A stretch of DNA of 64,000 nucleotides from Desmodus rotundus. Lineage: Eukaryota > Chordata > Mammalia > Chiroptera > Phyllostomidae. Within the stretch, counting starts at the first letter, position 1. Each line of letters starts with the position of its first letter. Both the position numbers and the translations under genes were made by a program. The stretch lies in the NCBI RefSeq assembly GCF_022682495.2, contig NC_071391.1:40648498-40712497 (forward strand), in the 5' to 3' direction. This document shows positions 10,769 through 22,059 of this stretch, piece by piece. Below the pieces are notes generated by a model. That model ran no database searches. It saw only the letters and a program-made list of their open reading frames with translations, and was not told the DNA's origin.

Positions 10769-12069
10769 AAAAAATAGCACTTTTTGTTACCGATAATTGT
10801 GTCCTGGAGTGTTTTTTCAGCGAAGGTGGTTGAGCATACCTCATGGTCTTCTTGCGCCTGGGCTCCAGCATCCTTAAGAACACAGGTAGGGAAGAATAAA
10901 CTGGGAGGCCTTCTTTCTAGGGAAGAACTCAGCTCTCTGCCTCTGATCGCACAGACACAGCCTGTTCTTCAAAGTGCAGGCAGCAAGTCTGAGGTGGGGT
11001 TAGGGAAAACTGTCTAGTGAGTGTCCACCACTTGCAGGCACTAAGCATTTTAAGAATGTGCTTTATATAGTGACATTTCCTAGTTGCCTCGTTCCACCAG
11101 TGGTTTCTAGCTGCTTAAGGTAAGGACATACAATGAATAATTTTCACTCCTTTTAACTACACGGAATCTGAACCCCTCTTCTATTTGCAGGGAATTGTGC
11201 ACCTCGGAAGTTTTGAGAGGCAGGGCTCCCTTCTCACTGTAGAACCTAGATATATTAAAATCTGCATTTTCCAGCATCCCTTGAAGCCAAGATACAGGTC
11301 TAGTGGTAGTAATTAAAAAAAAAAAAAAAAGGGACCGCAGAGACTTCCTGGTGGCAGTGTTGGTGGCATCGAGGTGGGGTTTCCATGGCAGCAGCAGCAG
11401 CAGCAGCAGCAGCAAAACAAGTTGAAGCACCTGGTGCCTGATGGCAGCGACAGTTTCTGCAGCAGACCAGTTAGCTTAGTTTAATTTTCCGGCCTTCCCA
11501 ACAATGCTGTGAACTGCCTAAAAAATATTTTCCCAAACTCACTTTCTGTTTCAGTTAGCCAGGATTGAGTTCTTTTACTTGCAACTGAGCACCCTAATTG
11601 GTGCAGAAGTCTCAGAGAATCTGATAAAAGTCCTGGATTCACACTCTGAGTTCCAGGCCCCCATCCTATGGTCTGTTGGGCACCTTCATTCAGCTGTTTC
11701 AGTGTCACCTGGGACACCAGCCATCCTCCGGTGCCCTTAACGTGTTCTTCCTCGCATACTCCTGATCTCAGATGCCAGGGATGTTGGGAGGAAATCGGGG
11801 ATATGGTGTCAGAGAAGTCTGTGTTTCAAGGAGGGATGATCACTGCTTTTAATGCTCAAGATGAGACCTGGAAATCATTTCTGGTACCCCACCCCTTCCC
11901 AGACTGGCCCAAGTACCTGAATCTTTTCCCTCACCTGCCCTGAGTGCTCTGCTGTTTTGTCCTTACTAATTATATTATAGGACTGGCAGGCGGGTCCGAC
12001 GCAGACACCCTCTTCCTGCATATGTAGCCTTTGGACTGTTTTATCTACTAGGCAGTCCAAGCAGAGTAT
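10769..12069. other. Intergenic, short simple repeats only
   Basis: No gene is supported. The stretch holds an A17 run near 11313-11329, a (GCA)9 run at 11388-11414, and otherwise unremarkable DNA. Confidence 0.5.
11388..11414 (+). repeat. (GCA)9 trinucleotide repeat
   Basis: Nine perfect GCA units follow ttccatg. The antisense reading gives a Leu run in a small open frame that I do not take as a gene. Such repeats are often length-variable. Confidence 0.95.
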
Positions 12070-12070
12070 C

Positions 12071-12408
12071 TAGGGCCTGATAAAAATGTTATAAATTTTT
12101 TTAATGACAAAACCTAAATAAATATATAATTAAGTGTCTTTAAACGATACCATATGTTAAACCCATTAATTGTTCATTTTATGACAATTTTCATAGAGAT
12201 TTTATTACACTTGAAAATAATTAGTAGGTTAGAGCTTTTCAGGGGCCTATGAAAGTAAATCCTAAAAAATTAAAAATGGTAAAACTTCAAGAATAAATAT
12301 CTAACTGAATATCTATAAACTTATTATGTAAAACCCATTAATTGTTAATTTTATAATTTAGAAAAATTTTATTACACTCGATAACAATTTGTAGGTTATG
12401 GTTTTTTA
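12071..12408. repeat. Diverged tandem duplication, two units of about 170 bp
   Basis: Unit 1 (about 12071-12238) and unit 2 (about 12239-12408) share, in order, 'agg(g)gcct', an A-rich stretch, 'aataaatat', 'aacccattaattgtt', 'ttttattacact' and 'gtaggtta'. Both are very AT-rich. The units differ by many substitutions and small indels, so the duplication is old. Origin unknown. Confidence 0.75.
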
Positions 12409-12939
12409 CTTCACGAGAAATTCTACATACACCAGACGATTGCTAAGAAACCTGAGCCAACTGCAAATTCGATGAATTGCTCCTAGCCAAATCATTTGAA
12501 AGGCAATATTATAAAGACGGTTTCCAACATTTGCAATAAAGACTAGACTAACTACAGGCTGTAGGTGCAGTTTAATGCTTGGTGTGTGTTGTAGGGCCTC
12601 CTAGAATAAGATGTCTGGACTCTGGGAAGAGCCCTCGTTCGGGCCGTGGAGCTCCTGTGGCGTGAGGACCTCCTCCTGTAGCCATGAACCCCTGAAAGCC
12701 TTGCACGGGGTAGGGTTTGGAAGCCGAGAGAGAAATCAGCCCCTAGAGGCCAGTTTCCAGCTGTGGCAGTGTCTGTGGATTGTCGGTATCCACTTGCTCC
12801 TTAATTTTAATAATAACCCCCTTCCCCCCCTTCCCGGCCTCCTCTACAGCTGGATGTTGCCTTATGAATAAGCCATAGCTGGTCAATTATGAGAAGCAGT
12901 CATATCTACGACAACAGGTTTTAAATGAAATTGCTTGTC

Positions 12940-13245
12940 CTCCACTTCCTCTCTCTCTACTCTTCAGACAAAAACACAGATCAGCTACTGGCCGTCTACT
13001 TCAGTCCTGCAGATGGCTGATATCCTAGAGAATGGTGGAACCAGAAGTTGGAAAGAACCTCGGTTCTTTGACAATCCCATGAAGCAGCACCATCTGCTTG
13101 AACCCGCCTTGAACCTGCCTTGAACTGCCTGCTTGCTTACTTCCTGGACTATTACCTGAGAAAGAAGTACATTTTTATTTTTTAAGCCCCTTTATTTGGG
13201 GGTCTTTTTATGTTTTTGTTGTTCCAGCAGTTAAGCCCATATTGT
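12940..13245 (+). repeat. Possible MaLR-type LTR remnant (3' part)
   Basis: The run 'gaaagaacc ... ttgaactgcc ... tggactattacctgagaaagaa ... ttaagcccctttatttgggg' resembles the 3' end of mammalian MaLR LTRs, where an accordant 'acgtgagaaagaaataaa ... ttaagccactg' block is typical. Only the pattern is seen; no coding part is present. Low confidence in the family name. Confidence 0.3.
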
Positions 13246-13250
13246 CACCA

Positions 13251-13700
13251 CAGCAATTTCCACCTTTTCTCTCTCATGGCACACATACACGAATCACTAA
13301 AATTCTGTGGCACACCCCAAAAATATATTTTTTGCCAACCTGTCCAAAAATAGCTATAATTTTGACTGATTTGCAAAAAAAATATTACAGTAATTACCTA
13401 CCCTTTTTACTCAAGAATGACTTTTTGAAACATCAGGTGCCTATACTTGGGTTTCTGGTACCAGGAGTTAAGCAATCATTTGCAACCTTATTACCTGATG
13501 TGACCGATAAGATGCAGCTTTGCTATACGACCATAAATCTGTTATATGGTCCAAGACGGCATTCACACCAGGCAGGTATTGTGTTGGCTGTTGTCATTTT
13601 TTATTTGACAAAGGGGAAAGAGGCCAGTGCCCCTGACTACCCAGTCAGGCAGTGCACGTTTTAAACAGTCTTGCAGTGCACTTGTTGGAAGTCGCGGCTG
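13251..13700. mobile_element. Non-autonomous hAT-like DNA element
   Basis: The left end cagcaatttccacctttt and the reverse complement of the right end (cagccgcgacttccaaca) form a diverged inverted repeat of the hAT type. Inside is a phrase 'gatcactaaaattctgtggcacacc ... gtgttggctgttgtcatttttta' that I recall from dispersed mammalian repeats. No transposase frame is present. The flanking 8-mers do not match well, so the exact borders are uncertain. Confidence 0.45.
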
Positions 13701-14029
13701 TCGTACACGGGCTTCCTGCAGCTTTCTGTGCGCCTGGTCTCCACTCGGCAGGCTCGGCGTTCGTGGAGAAAACAAGGAACTCTGTGTGAGGACACTCGTC
13801 ACCGCAGCCTCAGCCCCGCCTGGCCTCCGGACAGGCCTGGTGCTGGTGGAAGTCATCGTCCTTGTGGTGGGCTCCGATCCCCCCACGTCCAGTGAGTCCC
13901 ACTGGCATGTCACTTCACGGCAAAGGCTGGGCCAGGGCAGGGCCTCTGTGACTTTTCAAGTTTATTAGTTAGGTCCATGAAGTATTCATCCTCTTTCCTA
14001 TGTGAAATGTATCTCTGGGTAACCAAGTA

Positions 14030-14281
14030 AAATGGAACCTTGGTTCTGGAACTTCATTCCAGACAACTGTTGGAGATGCGATTTGTTCGAAAACTGAATC
14101 TCCTTTATTTGTTGCCTGAGAGACAAGGGACTGGTCCTACAGGTCCCAGCGTGGAGGTGTTGTCCAGCAGAGAACTGAGACCTGAAATTTCATCAGACAA
14201 CAGACACTTTTTCTATGAGCAGCTTGGTTGAGAATTGATTTTTTTCGAGAACCAAGATGTTCGAGAACTGAGGTTTGACTG
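14030..14281. mobile_element. TA-flanked MITE with 24-bp inverted repeats (Tc1/mariner-type)
   Basis: The left end reads aaatggaaccttggttctgg and the right end, reverse complemented, cagtcaaacctcagttctcg; both continue to 'gaac'. TA dinucleotides flank the element at 14028-14029 and 14282-14283. The interior repeats 'ttcgaga(a)ac' several times on both arms. No coding capacity. The TA target and inverted repeats indicate a Tc1/mariner (perhaps Tigger-like) transposase acting in trans. Confidence 0.7.
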
Positions 14282-14283
14282 TA

Positions 14284-16310
14284 GTTGGTGAGGTAAAGTT
14301 GCCCTTTCAGAAGTATCCCGGATAATAATTGAAGGGTTGATAGGTTGGAATGTCACCATTTTCCGGCCCCCAGTGAATTAAGGAATCTGGGCGATGACCA
14401 TTCCTGGCCACCCATATCACAAGAAGAGAGACATCCAGACATGACAGGTCTCCTGACTGAAGGACACAGGATCACCTGCGAAATGTTTTCAAACTAAATA
14501 GAATCCGAATCTAAACAAACCTCTAACTCTAAAACTGCCAATTTACAGATGTAGCTCCCAATGGACAGGAAAGGCCAAGAGTAGAGGAAAAGCTTAAATG
14601 ACATCACAAGGATACCATCAACAAGATCCAGTCTGTGAGAACTCAGGGCAAATGACTCTGTTTCTTTAACAAATACATCGCAAGGGGGAAGAAGTGAGAC
14701 GGAGGGGAAACCTATAAGAAGACTTAAAAAGCATATAAACCAATTGCGAAGAATGGGCCTCACTGACATCCTGTTTTAAGCAAACTAAAAATAGCATGAG
14801 ACAGTTGGGAAAAGCTGAACACTATCAGGATATTTGATGACATTAAGAATTTGTTATTTTTATGCTATTTTAACTTCATGCTATTTATTTTTATGTTACT
14901 TTTAGATGTGATCAAGATTTATAGTAGAACATAAGGAACAGCAAAAATCCTATAGAAGATGGCTAAGTAATTAGTAGAATATAATTTTAAATGATGTTTG
15001 AGTCCATGGGGCATACTTTAAGCGAGCCAAGTCTTTGTTTGAACGAAGAATCCATCAGAGTAATGAGATGCACGAAGGGAGAAAACTCCAAAGCTGTATC
15101 TTCTGCTTGATAAACCTCTCAAGCATCTCAGAAAGCAGAGCTGTTAGTTTAAATAATTATCAAAAGGGGAAGAAATTATTAAGACAAGAAAATATATCTA
15201 TATATATTTGTGTGTGTGTGTATGTGTATCAATTTGGGGATCATTGTCATCTTAATATCAAGTCTTCCAATTATGAAAGATTAATTTAGTTCTGGTGTGC
15301 ACTAACCTGACCTCTAATTAGTTTTATCTGACATTGAAGCTGGGTCAGATATTTATAGCTGATAGACAAACTGAATTAATTGCCATATGTTTATTTCATT
15401 TTGACCTATGGGCATAAGGTTCAGTTTACTTTTTTACAGTCAGGGTAGGAGAGGAGAAAAGTAGAAAGACTTGCATAAATTGCCAAAGACTACCAGCAAT
15501 CAAAGACAGACCTCAGTAGGAAAAAGTTACATTCTGCAGTATATACATTTGAAAGACATGTCCTTATTTAAGAAATCTTGATATAACGCGTGGTCTAAAC
15601 ATCTCTGAATTTAGCTTATAGGACAGAAAAATTATGAGGTGGTTTTTTGTGACATGGAATCTCTTAAAAATCTTTTGAATATCAGAGGTGAATTTTAATA
15701 ATGTGTAAATCAACTGTTTCTGCACTTAAAAAAACCGAGGTCCGTCTCCCCCTGCCCCCATCACACTCTGGTATTTTCACCAACATGGTCAGCACACCCT
15801 GGAACAAACTGTACTAATTGCTTCTATGTTTTGTTATAATGACAAACATCAATCTGATCTCTCTTCCTTAAGTGTCAAGCAACTTGATATTGCACTGTAA
15901 CAATGATGTTACCGTAGAGTGTTTAAGTCAATAGCATATACAACACTTGTTGCCAGTGGTGACATTGATATTACAGGAATACAATGAGAGCAGATTGTTG
16001 TGTGGTAATGACCCCTGGAATAGACTGCGTTTCCTTGGCTGTATCGAGAGTTTGTCAGGGGCATGGTGTTGCAACCCATTATCTCACTGAGAAACAATGG
16101 CTTCAGCTATGGTAACTAGCCATAGTATTTAATACTTGAGCCACTTGAAAACTTAAAGGTTTTGTCTAAGGCTTTTACGTCAAGGATTCCCCAAGTAAAC
16201 TCAGTACCTCTATGTACATTTTAGGGAGTTGTGTTTTTTATCTCTTTGTGTGGCTTCTCTGATTTCTCTCTATACAAATGTTAGTGACATTTGCACACTA
16301 GAAATGAATA
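14284..16310. other. Intergenic DNA, nothing recognised
   Basis: AT-rich sequence with a short (TA)n/(TG)n patch at about 15194-15228. No exon, RNA gene or clear repeat family could be supported. Confidence 0.4.
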
Positions 16311-16314
16311 TCTG

Positions 16315-16480
16315 TCTATTTGTCAGTCTACCTATCCACCTATTTATCTATCCATCTATTTATCTATCCATCTATTTAAATCTCACGGTATTCTACAAAG
16401 TCTCCCTCCTTCCCTGTGTCCCTTCCTTCCTCTCTCCCTCCCTTCCTTTCTTCCATTCATTCTTTCATCTACTAATGCCA
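16315..16480 (+). repeat. Tetranucleotide (TCTA)n-like and (CTTC)n-like microsatellites
   Basis: An imperfect TCTA/TCCA array (16315-16378) is followed after a short gap by a CCTT/CTTT-rich pyrimidine array (16400-16470). Both are imperfect and probably polymorphic. Confidence 0.85.
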
Positions 16481-16489
16481 TGATTTTTG

Positions 16490-16830
16490 TTAAATAGCTA
16501 CTAAATGCCAGGCACTGTCTCAGGCACTGGGAATAAGCAACAAACATACTGGGTCCCCATTGGCTTGGAATTCAACTTCCAGTGAGGGAAGAAAGCAAAT
16601 AAGATTGTTTTAGATGGTTTTAAGTGCTCTAAGACAACAAAGTAGGGTACTGTGAGAGACTGTGGGAGGGACTGCTTTAGATCCAGTGATCCGGGAAGGC
16701 TTCTCTGAGGAGGTGGCAAGTGAGCTGAGATCTGAATGATGAAAAAGAACCAGTCTTGTGGAGGAAGAGGAGCAGAGCCCTACAGGCACAGGAAGTAGTA
16801 AGTGCAAAATATTTAACTCAGCTTAAAATA
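16490..16830 (-). repeat. LINE-2 3' end, antisense
   Basis: The block 'ctaaatgccaggcactgtctcaggcactgggaataagcaacaaac ... aggcttctctgaggaggtggcaagtgagctgagatctg' is the reverse complement of the typical L2 3' end. Diverged and ancient. Quoted pieces are fragments with gaps. Confidence 0.7.
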
Positions 16831-16839
16831 ATTCAGCCA

Positions 16840-18095
16840 ATACAATGAGAAATGGGAGAGAGCAGGAGAAAGTTGTAATGCCTGTATGCAAGCCATACAG
16901 CTTGATAAAGTTATTAAAGTTGAGCTGCCAGTTTGGCTTCCTGGAAGCCAAGGTGAAAAGGAAAATGTGATGAATTTTATGGTTTACTCTTTTTTTTTTA
17001 AAGGAAAAGAGGTGTCAGTTTTTCAAAAGGAAAAAGATTTTTTCTGGCACACAGGATTGAAATACATTTCTTCCATGGACCTTCCTGTAAGGAATGTAGA
17101 GTAATTATATTAGTCACCAAACTTATGGTAATTTGTTACAACAGCCATATAAAATCAATGTAATTAAATTCATTTTGGTTGCAATAACAGTAACTCAGCC
17201 ATTTGAACTAGCTTAAGCAAAAGAGGGCACTTTATTATAAAGATTTGAAATATTACATGGGATTCAAAGGCAGGAATGCAGCTCATTTCAGGAAGTCCTA
17301 GATCAGGGGTGGGAAGCTGTCAGAACTCTTCTCTCCTTTGTGGATCTTTCTTGTTCTTTTCACATTTTCCTTGCAGATTGGCTTTCTGCTTTTTTCCAGG
17401 CCACGTGGTAGGAAAACACACCTGTGGACAGCTCCCAACTGTCTATGTTTCGATGTTCTGTGTTAATGTCTTAGCTACCTAGAGAAAGACGGAAATCTCT
17501 CAGTCCCAATTCCAGATTCCTGGGAGAGGGATACGATTGGCTTGGCCTGAGTCAGGTGCCTACTATTGGAGCAATCGACGGTAGCTGGGTGGCCCAGTCA
17601 ACTTCTCTGAGGATCCGGGGCTAGTTTCCAGAAAAAGACATCTGTCTACACTGCTGTTTTTAAAATGCAACTTGTAATTCATCTGGGGGTCAAATAAACC
17701 ATGTAAAAGGTGGAAACCAGCATTAAAAAGAGATAAAAGGTATTAGCATGTGTAGGACAGGTAATATTATGTAAAACTTGTTTCAGTTATTAAATGCATA
17801 GGGAAACGTGTGCTGAGTCATAATGTAAAACATATTTCTTTTGGTGGGTTGTGGTCCAAACAGTTTGAAAAACTCCGGACCGGGCAATTTGGTAGGATTC
17901 TACTACAGAGATGTGATAAGGATCATTCTTAACCGCTCTAGTAAATAGAGGTTTTTTAAAAAACATGATCTCATATATTTTAAGGGTAAACATACGGCAT
18001 AAGGGTAAAGTGTGACAGCAGCTTTGCTAGGGTGGAGACAAAGTGGTACAAACACACAGCTTTTTGACGGTCAGGCTTAACTCAGAATAAATCAC
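16840..18095. other. Intergenic DNA, nothing recognised
   Basis: No gene, RNA or confident repeat is seen, apart from a poor hAT-Charlie-like phrase at about 17840-17885 ('gggttgtggtccaaacagtttgaaaaac'). Confidence 0.35.
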
Positions 18096-18098
18096 GGA

Positions 18099-18232
18099 CC
18101 AGTGATTTCCAACCTGGTTTTGTATCAAACTTGCTTGAAAACCTTTTAAAAATGGTTTAATGGGATCTATTTAATCAGAATTTCTGGAAGTGTAACCTGT
18201 GAATCTGTGTTTCAACGCAAAATGAAGCAAAA
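18099..18232 (+). mobile_element. MER5-like hAT-Charlie fragment
   Basis: The left end 'cagtgatttccaacctggttt' followed by '...cttgaaaacctttt ... atttctggaagtgtaacctgtgaatctg' resembles MER5A with its missing right end. An ancient mammalian repeat, weakly preserved. Confidence 0.45.
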
Positions 18233-19669
18233 CCAGACAGAACTCCCCAGATGCCTATGATGTGTAGCCGTGTTTAGGCCTCATGCCCCGGAGACTGTGG
18301 ATGTCAGTACGTAGATGGGGGTCATCTGCATGCCTTTCGAACAGTTCTGCATAACCGCGATTTTTCTCAAGCAGGCTTTTGATAAACCTTAGGAAGTGAA
18401 CAGTTCAAAGTTATTTCTTGGTAAAGAGGTGGAATGCAAGGCTTCATTTCCAGCTGCTGATTAAAGGCAGATCCATACACTTCACAGTTCGATGAAGCAG
18501 GTGGTGGAGTTCATCCCCTTTTGTTGGCCTCAGTGGCGCTAACGCGCGTGATGGAGGTGGGGTTGGGGGAGGGCCACAGAGAAAACTCCTGCAGGCCTTT
18601 CCAGACCCTTGTTAGACAATAGGTCTGTATTTCTCCAGGAAAAACAAACAAAAAAACCTCTTGCCAATCCCCCCAAGTTCTACAGCAGAGGACATGATGG
18701 GGATTATTTGTGCTTGGAAAGTGTGCAAAAACTTGAAGCTGCCAGTCGCCCGCCACGGCCATTTTGAGTTTTCCGGTGAACCGCACAGGATGAACCAGTT
18801 GCCAAAGGTACCCCTGTCTCCAAGCAATAAAATGAATAGGCCTGCTGTACCAAGCGCTCGGTTATCAATCAAATGTTAGAGGCTATCAGCCTCACATGAT
18901 TAGGCTAGTATTAGGAGAGTTGGGTATCTTCCCCACAGCTGCTAGAGAGCAGGGCCCAGGTCCACAGAAGCTACTCCCCGTCCGGGTCCGGCAACGCAGC
19001 AGCGGCGGGCGGAGCGGTCGGTATCTAGCGTCCAGGCAGCGGCCGGCAGCCCCAAGGTTTCACAGAAGTTTGTGTCCGGCGGGAACCGTCATTTGGTCTG
19101 TCAGGAGCCTCTCAGCCCCTAGGTGGGGACAAACTCCTTCCTCCTAGGGCTCCCTGCACACTGACGCCCGGTTCACTGTTCTGTCTTTTTAGGCGAGTTC
19201 GGAACCCACCGCAAAGCAAGGTCCAACTGGCTGCGGACCACACCGCGGGCCTGGGGGAGAATACTGGCCCAGCCATCACCTTGGTTCTGTGATTTCACCG
19301 TTTGGGAGTTTTAATTTCGTGTCACGAGGCTGCTTCTCGGTCCCGGAGACAGGATTATCAGGTCCCGCCCTAAGAGGGGCAGCTTTCGGGGTCGCCTGGG
19401 GGCGCAGCCGGGCACGTGGGCTCCGAGGGGCGGTGGGTAGAAGGAGCTTTGTCCTCGCGCGGCCCCCGTCCTCCTTCCCGCGGCTGTTCCGCCCGCCTGG
19501 AAGTGGCTCCAGGTGCGGCATTCCGGGCCCGGCGACCACCCGCGCCAGGTGTGCACACAGGTCGGGGACCGGCTCGCTCGGCGGCTGGGGTGAGCGGCAG
19601 CTGGCGTCGCCGCAAGGGGCGGGCTCCGTGCGAGCGGGAGGGAGTCCCGGGCTGCGGCTGGACGCGGCC

Positions 19670-19683
19670 GTTGCTATAGCAAC
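19670..19683. promoter_or_regulatory. Palindromic RFX X-box GTTGCTATAGCAAC
   Basis: This is a perfect 14-bp inverted palindrome matching the RFX consensus GTTGCCATGGCAAC with two symmetrical changes (Y and R at the permitted positions). It lies in the CpG island about 250 bp before a strong splice donor. RFX1-4 bind such sites in promoters of ciliary and spermatid genes. Confidence 0.8.
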
Positions 19684-19926
19684 GCGCCGGCAAACGGGCC
19701 GCTGGGCCTCCAGCTGCCGGTCGGCTGGCGGCCCAGCCGCGGAGGGAGCAGACCAGGGCGGGCGCTCCCCTCCTGGCGTCTGCGGGGCCGAGCCGTTGGG
19801 AGTCCGTTTCCCCCGGCCCGGTGTTTGGGGTGGTCTCTGGCTGCCGTGGGTTCGTCTCCACCTCTCACCTCCACCCCATCTTGGGATCTGACCTTTTTTC
19901 AAAGTTTAAAGCGAACTTACTATAGG
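19684..19926 (+). other. STK33: Predicted first non-coding exon of STK33
   Basis: This covers the segment between the X-box and the donor gtaagt at 19927. The start is a guess, since no initiator or TATA element fixes it. STK33 encodes a serine/threonine kinase needed for sperm flagellum formation; its start codon lies in a later exon, outside this window. Alternative donors gtgagc (near 19590) exist in the island. Confidence 0.4.
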
Positions 19927-20579
19927 GTAAGTGTGATTCGGCAAAATTAACCCATCCTAAAAGGTTTCAAGTTGTTTTTTCTCTTCCTTTCAGTCTTTTT
20001 TAAATCTCCTAACGCCTAACACGTAGTAGGGCCTCATACAACGGTAGCCCTTTGTTACAGCACTTAATAGGGCCCCTTGCCCACAGTGGATGCACATACC
20101 CGGAAATAGCGAGGCGTAAGACCAGCCCTTACTGGCTAGCGGACAGGTAATTTAAGCACTCTACCTCAGTTTCCTCGTCTGTAGCTGCAGACAATTTCTC
20201 ACAGAACTGTGGGTTTTCAAGGAGCCGGCAGGTGAAGCTCCTCTGGGACCAGTAAATGTAAAACACTGGAGTGTTAGGTGTAAGGGGTAGGTGCGTGCTA
20301 CAAGTGGTGCGACAGTCCCGGGCGCCCATCAGCTGAACACGACCTCCTTTCTTGTCTGACCACCAAGCAGCTCCAGTATCCAGCCAGAAAACTGGGTGGT
20401 CGCGCGTTGGAGAGGGCTCTGAGAATGGAGAGAAACAACGCGCTTTGAACCTAAACGTCCTCTCCCTGTTTTGTACACTCTTCCAGGCCCATGCTTCAGA
20501 TTACAGCCGGCATGCACGTGTCTCACACGTTTACATTTCTGGCCCGTGTAAATCTGTCCTGCTCCTATCTCAAGGAGTT

Positions 20580-21460
20580 ATCCATCTGGTTTGGAAGCCA
20601 GAAGTCTCGGACGCATCCTTGGCGTCCGCCATTCCATCTCTTTCCCTATCCAAATCACCATCAAGGTCTGTTCATTTTATCATCAAATCCATCTCAAATT
20701 CATGCACTTACAGTTATTTCCGTCCCTGCCACTATCACTCTGGACCAAGCTGCCAATTTCTCTGGCTGAGTCTCCTGTAAGTAGCCTCCTAACTGGTCTG
20801 GAGATATTAACGCTGTCCTTTGGGTATGCCCGTGTGTTCTTGGTGCTGCAGCAGGGGTAATCTGTTAAAAATTAAAATTTAATTATGATTCCCCTCCCCC
20901 CTTGCCTTAAAATCCATTACGACTTCTCGTTGTTTGTAGGTTAAAAATACAACTCTTTAATGTGGTCTCTAACGTGGGTGACCATGTACTTTATTATCCG
21001 GATCGAGGTATTTTTGAGAGTAAAATAGGTTGCTCTTATTTACGCTGGGACTGTCCATCAGGCAGATGGGGGCATATGGTTGCTCTACCTATAAGGAAGG
21101 CCCTGTGGCCCCTTCCTCTTCTCCAGGCTCCCCTGGTTCCCTGTGTTCATTACATTTGCCCTTTTTCAGTCCTTTGTCACCATTTTCCTTCCTCCTACAG
21201 GCCTTCGCCCATGCCCTCCTCCCTGCCAGGTGTGCTCTTCCCTCTGTAGTCTGAAATAGCTCATCCTTCACATCTCAGATCAAGTGTTTCCTCAGAGAAA
21301 CTGCCTCTGACCTCTCTGTCTAGGACGAACCCCCTTAGGGTCTAGGCTTTCCTGAGGCCGGTTATTTTTTCTTAGTAGCACTTGTCAGGAATGCAGTTTT
21401 ATTTCTCTGTGTGTGTCTGGCACATACATAGTGTGTAGTTGATGAATGCTTGACTGTTTG
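20580..21460 (+). repeat. LINE-2 remnant, sense, about 900 bp
   Basis: The order of phrases matches L2 3' ORF and UTR: 'ctatcactctggaccaagctgcc', 'agtagcctcctaactggtctgg', 'aaaatccattacgac', 'cctcagagaaactgcctctgacc' and 'ctggcacatacatagtgtgtag'. It ends at the L2-like 'gatgaatgcttgactg'. Confidence 0.75.
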
Positions 21461-21507
21461 AATTAGAAGCATTTTGCCACATCATCAGACAGCCTCTGAA
21501 AATGTCC

Positions 21508-22050
21508 TTCAGTGGCTGAGAGCACAGGCTCCAAAGCCAGGCAGGTGCTTTGATTTAAATTTCAGCTCCGCCGCAGTTCTGTATCTGAGACCTGTGGGCC
21601 TAGTTGTGTTTTAAATTCAGAATTTTTCAGATTATAGGAAAGATAACACAGTGTGTTACGATATCACTTCTAGTGGGGCCTGGGGCAGTACCTGTAATAA
21701 AATGTTAATTTGTAAGATGACTTCACTCTACATGGAATAAATGAAGACTGTACATAGTTTCCCATCAGTTCAGGTCAGGTTTTGAGTTTCCCACTCGTGT
21801 ATGAGAACACTGGGTTTCCAGAGAGCTTGCTGGATTCTGGATTTCAGATAAGGGCATGTGAGTCCGTCCCACTGTAACCTTGAATCAACCACTGTACTCC
21901 TCTGTGCCTCAGATTCCTCGGCTGTGAAATAGAGATGATCCTGGCACCTGGCTAGCTCACAGGTTCCGTTCGTGCTGTTGCGAGGAGTAAAGGAATTAAT
22001 ACCTGTTAACTCCTTAAAGCAGTGAGTGGGCCTTAGTGCTTTAGAAGGGT
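21508..22050 (+). repeat. MIR SINE split by about 270 bp of other DNA
   Basis: The 5' part (21508-21600: 'agtggctgagagcacaggct ... ctccgccgcag') and the 3' part (about 21875-22050: 'ctctgtgcctcagattcctcggctgtgaaatagag...') are consecutive portions of one MIR in sense orientation. The DNA between them (21601-21874) is of unknown origin. Confidence 0.65.
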
Positions 22051-22059
22051 CAGCTGTAT

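Larger units (their letters stand above)
18975..19926 (+). promoter_or_regulatory. STK33: CpG island, inferred STK33 promoter and first exon
   Basis: GC content and CpG density rise sharply at about 18975-19060 and 19340-19860, unlike anything else in the window. GC boxes occur near 19426 and 19615, an RFX X-box lies at 19670-19683, and a splice donor atagg|gtaagt is at 19926/19927 on the + strand. In human, as I recall, STK33 follows TRIM66 in tandem, which places its 5' end here. Tandem order and spacing support the call; there is no direct match to an STK33 exon because the first exons are non-coding. An unannotated lncRNA or antisense transcript from the same island is possible. Confidence 0.6.

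Noticed and set aside
11107..11430. Minus-strand frame starting with a Leu run, looking like a signal peptide
   Set aside because: The Leu run is only the (GCA)9 microsatellite read antisense, and a poly(A) run gives the Phe stretch. No family resemblance.
19276..19902. Long open frames on both strands across the CpG island (about 200 codons each)
   Set aside because: High GC content removes stop codons by chance. The products are Pro/Arg/Gly-rich with no domain, and frames overlap on both strands.
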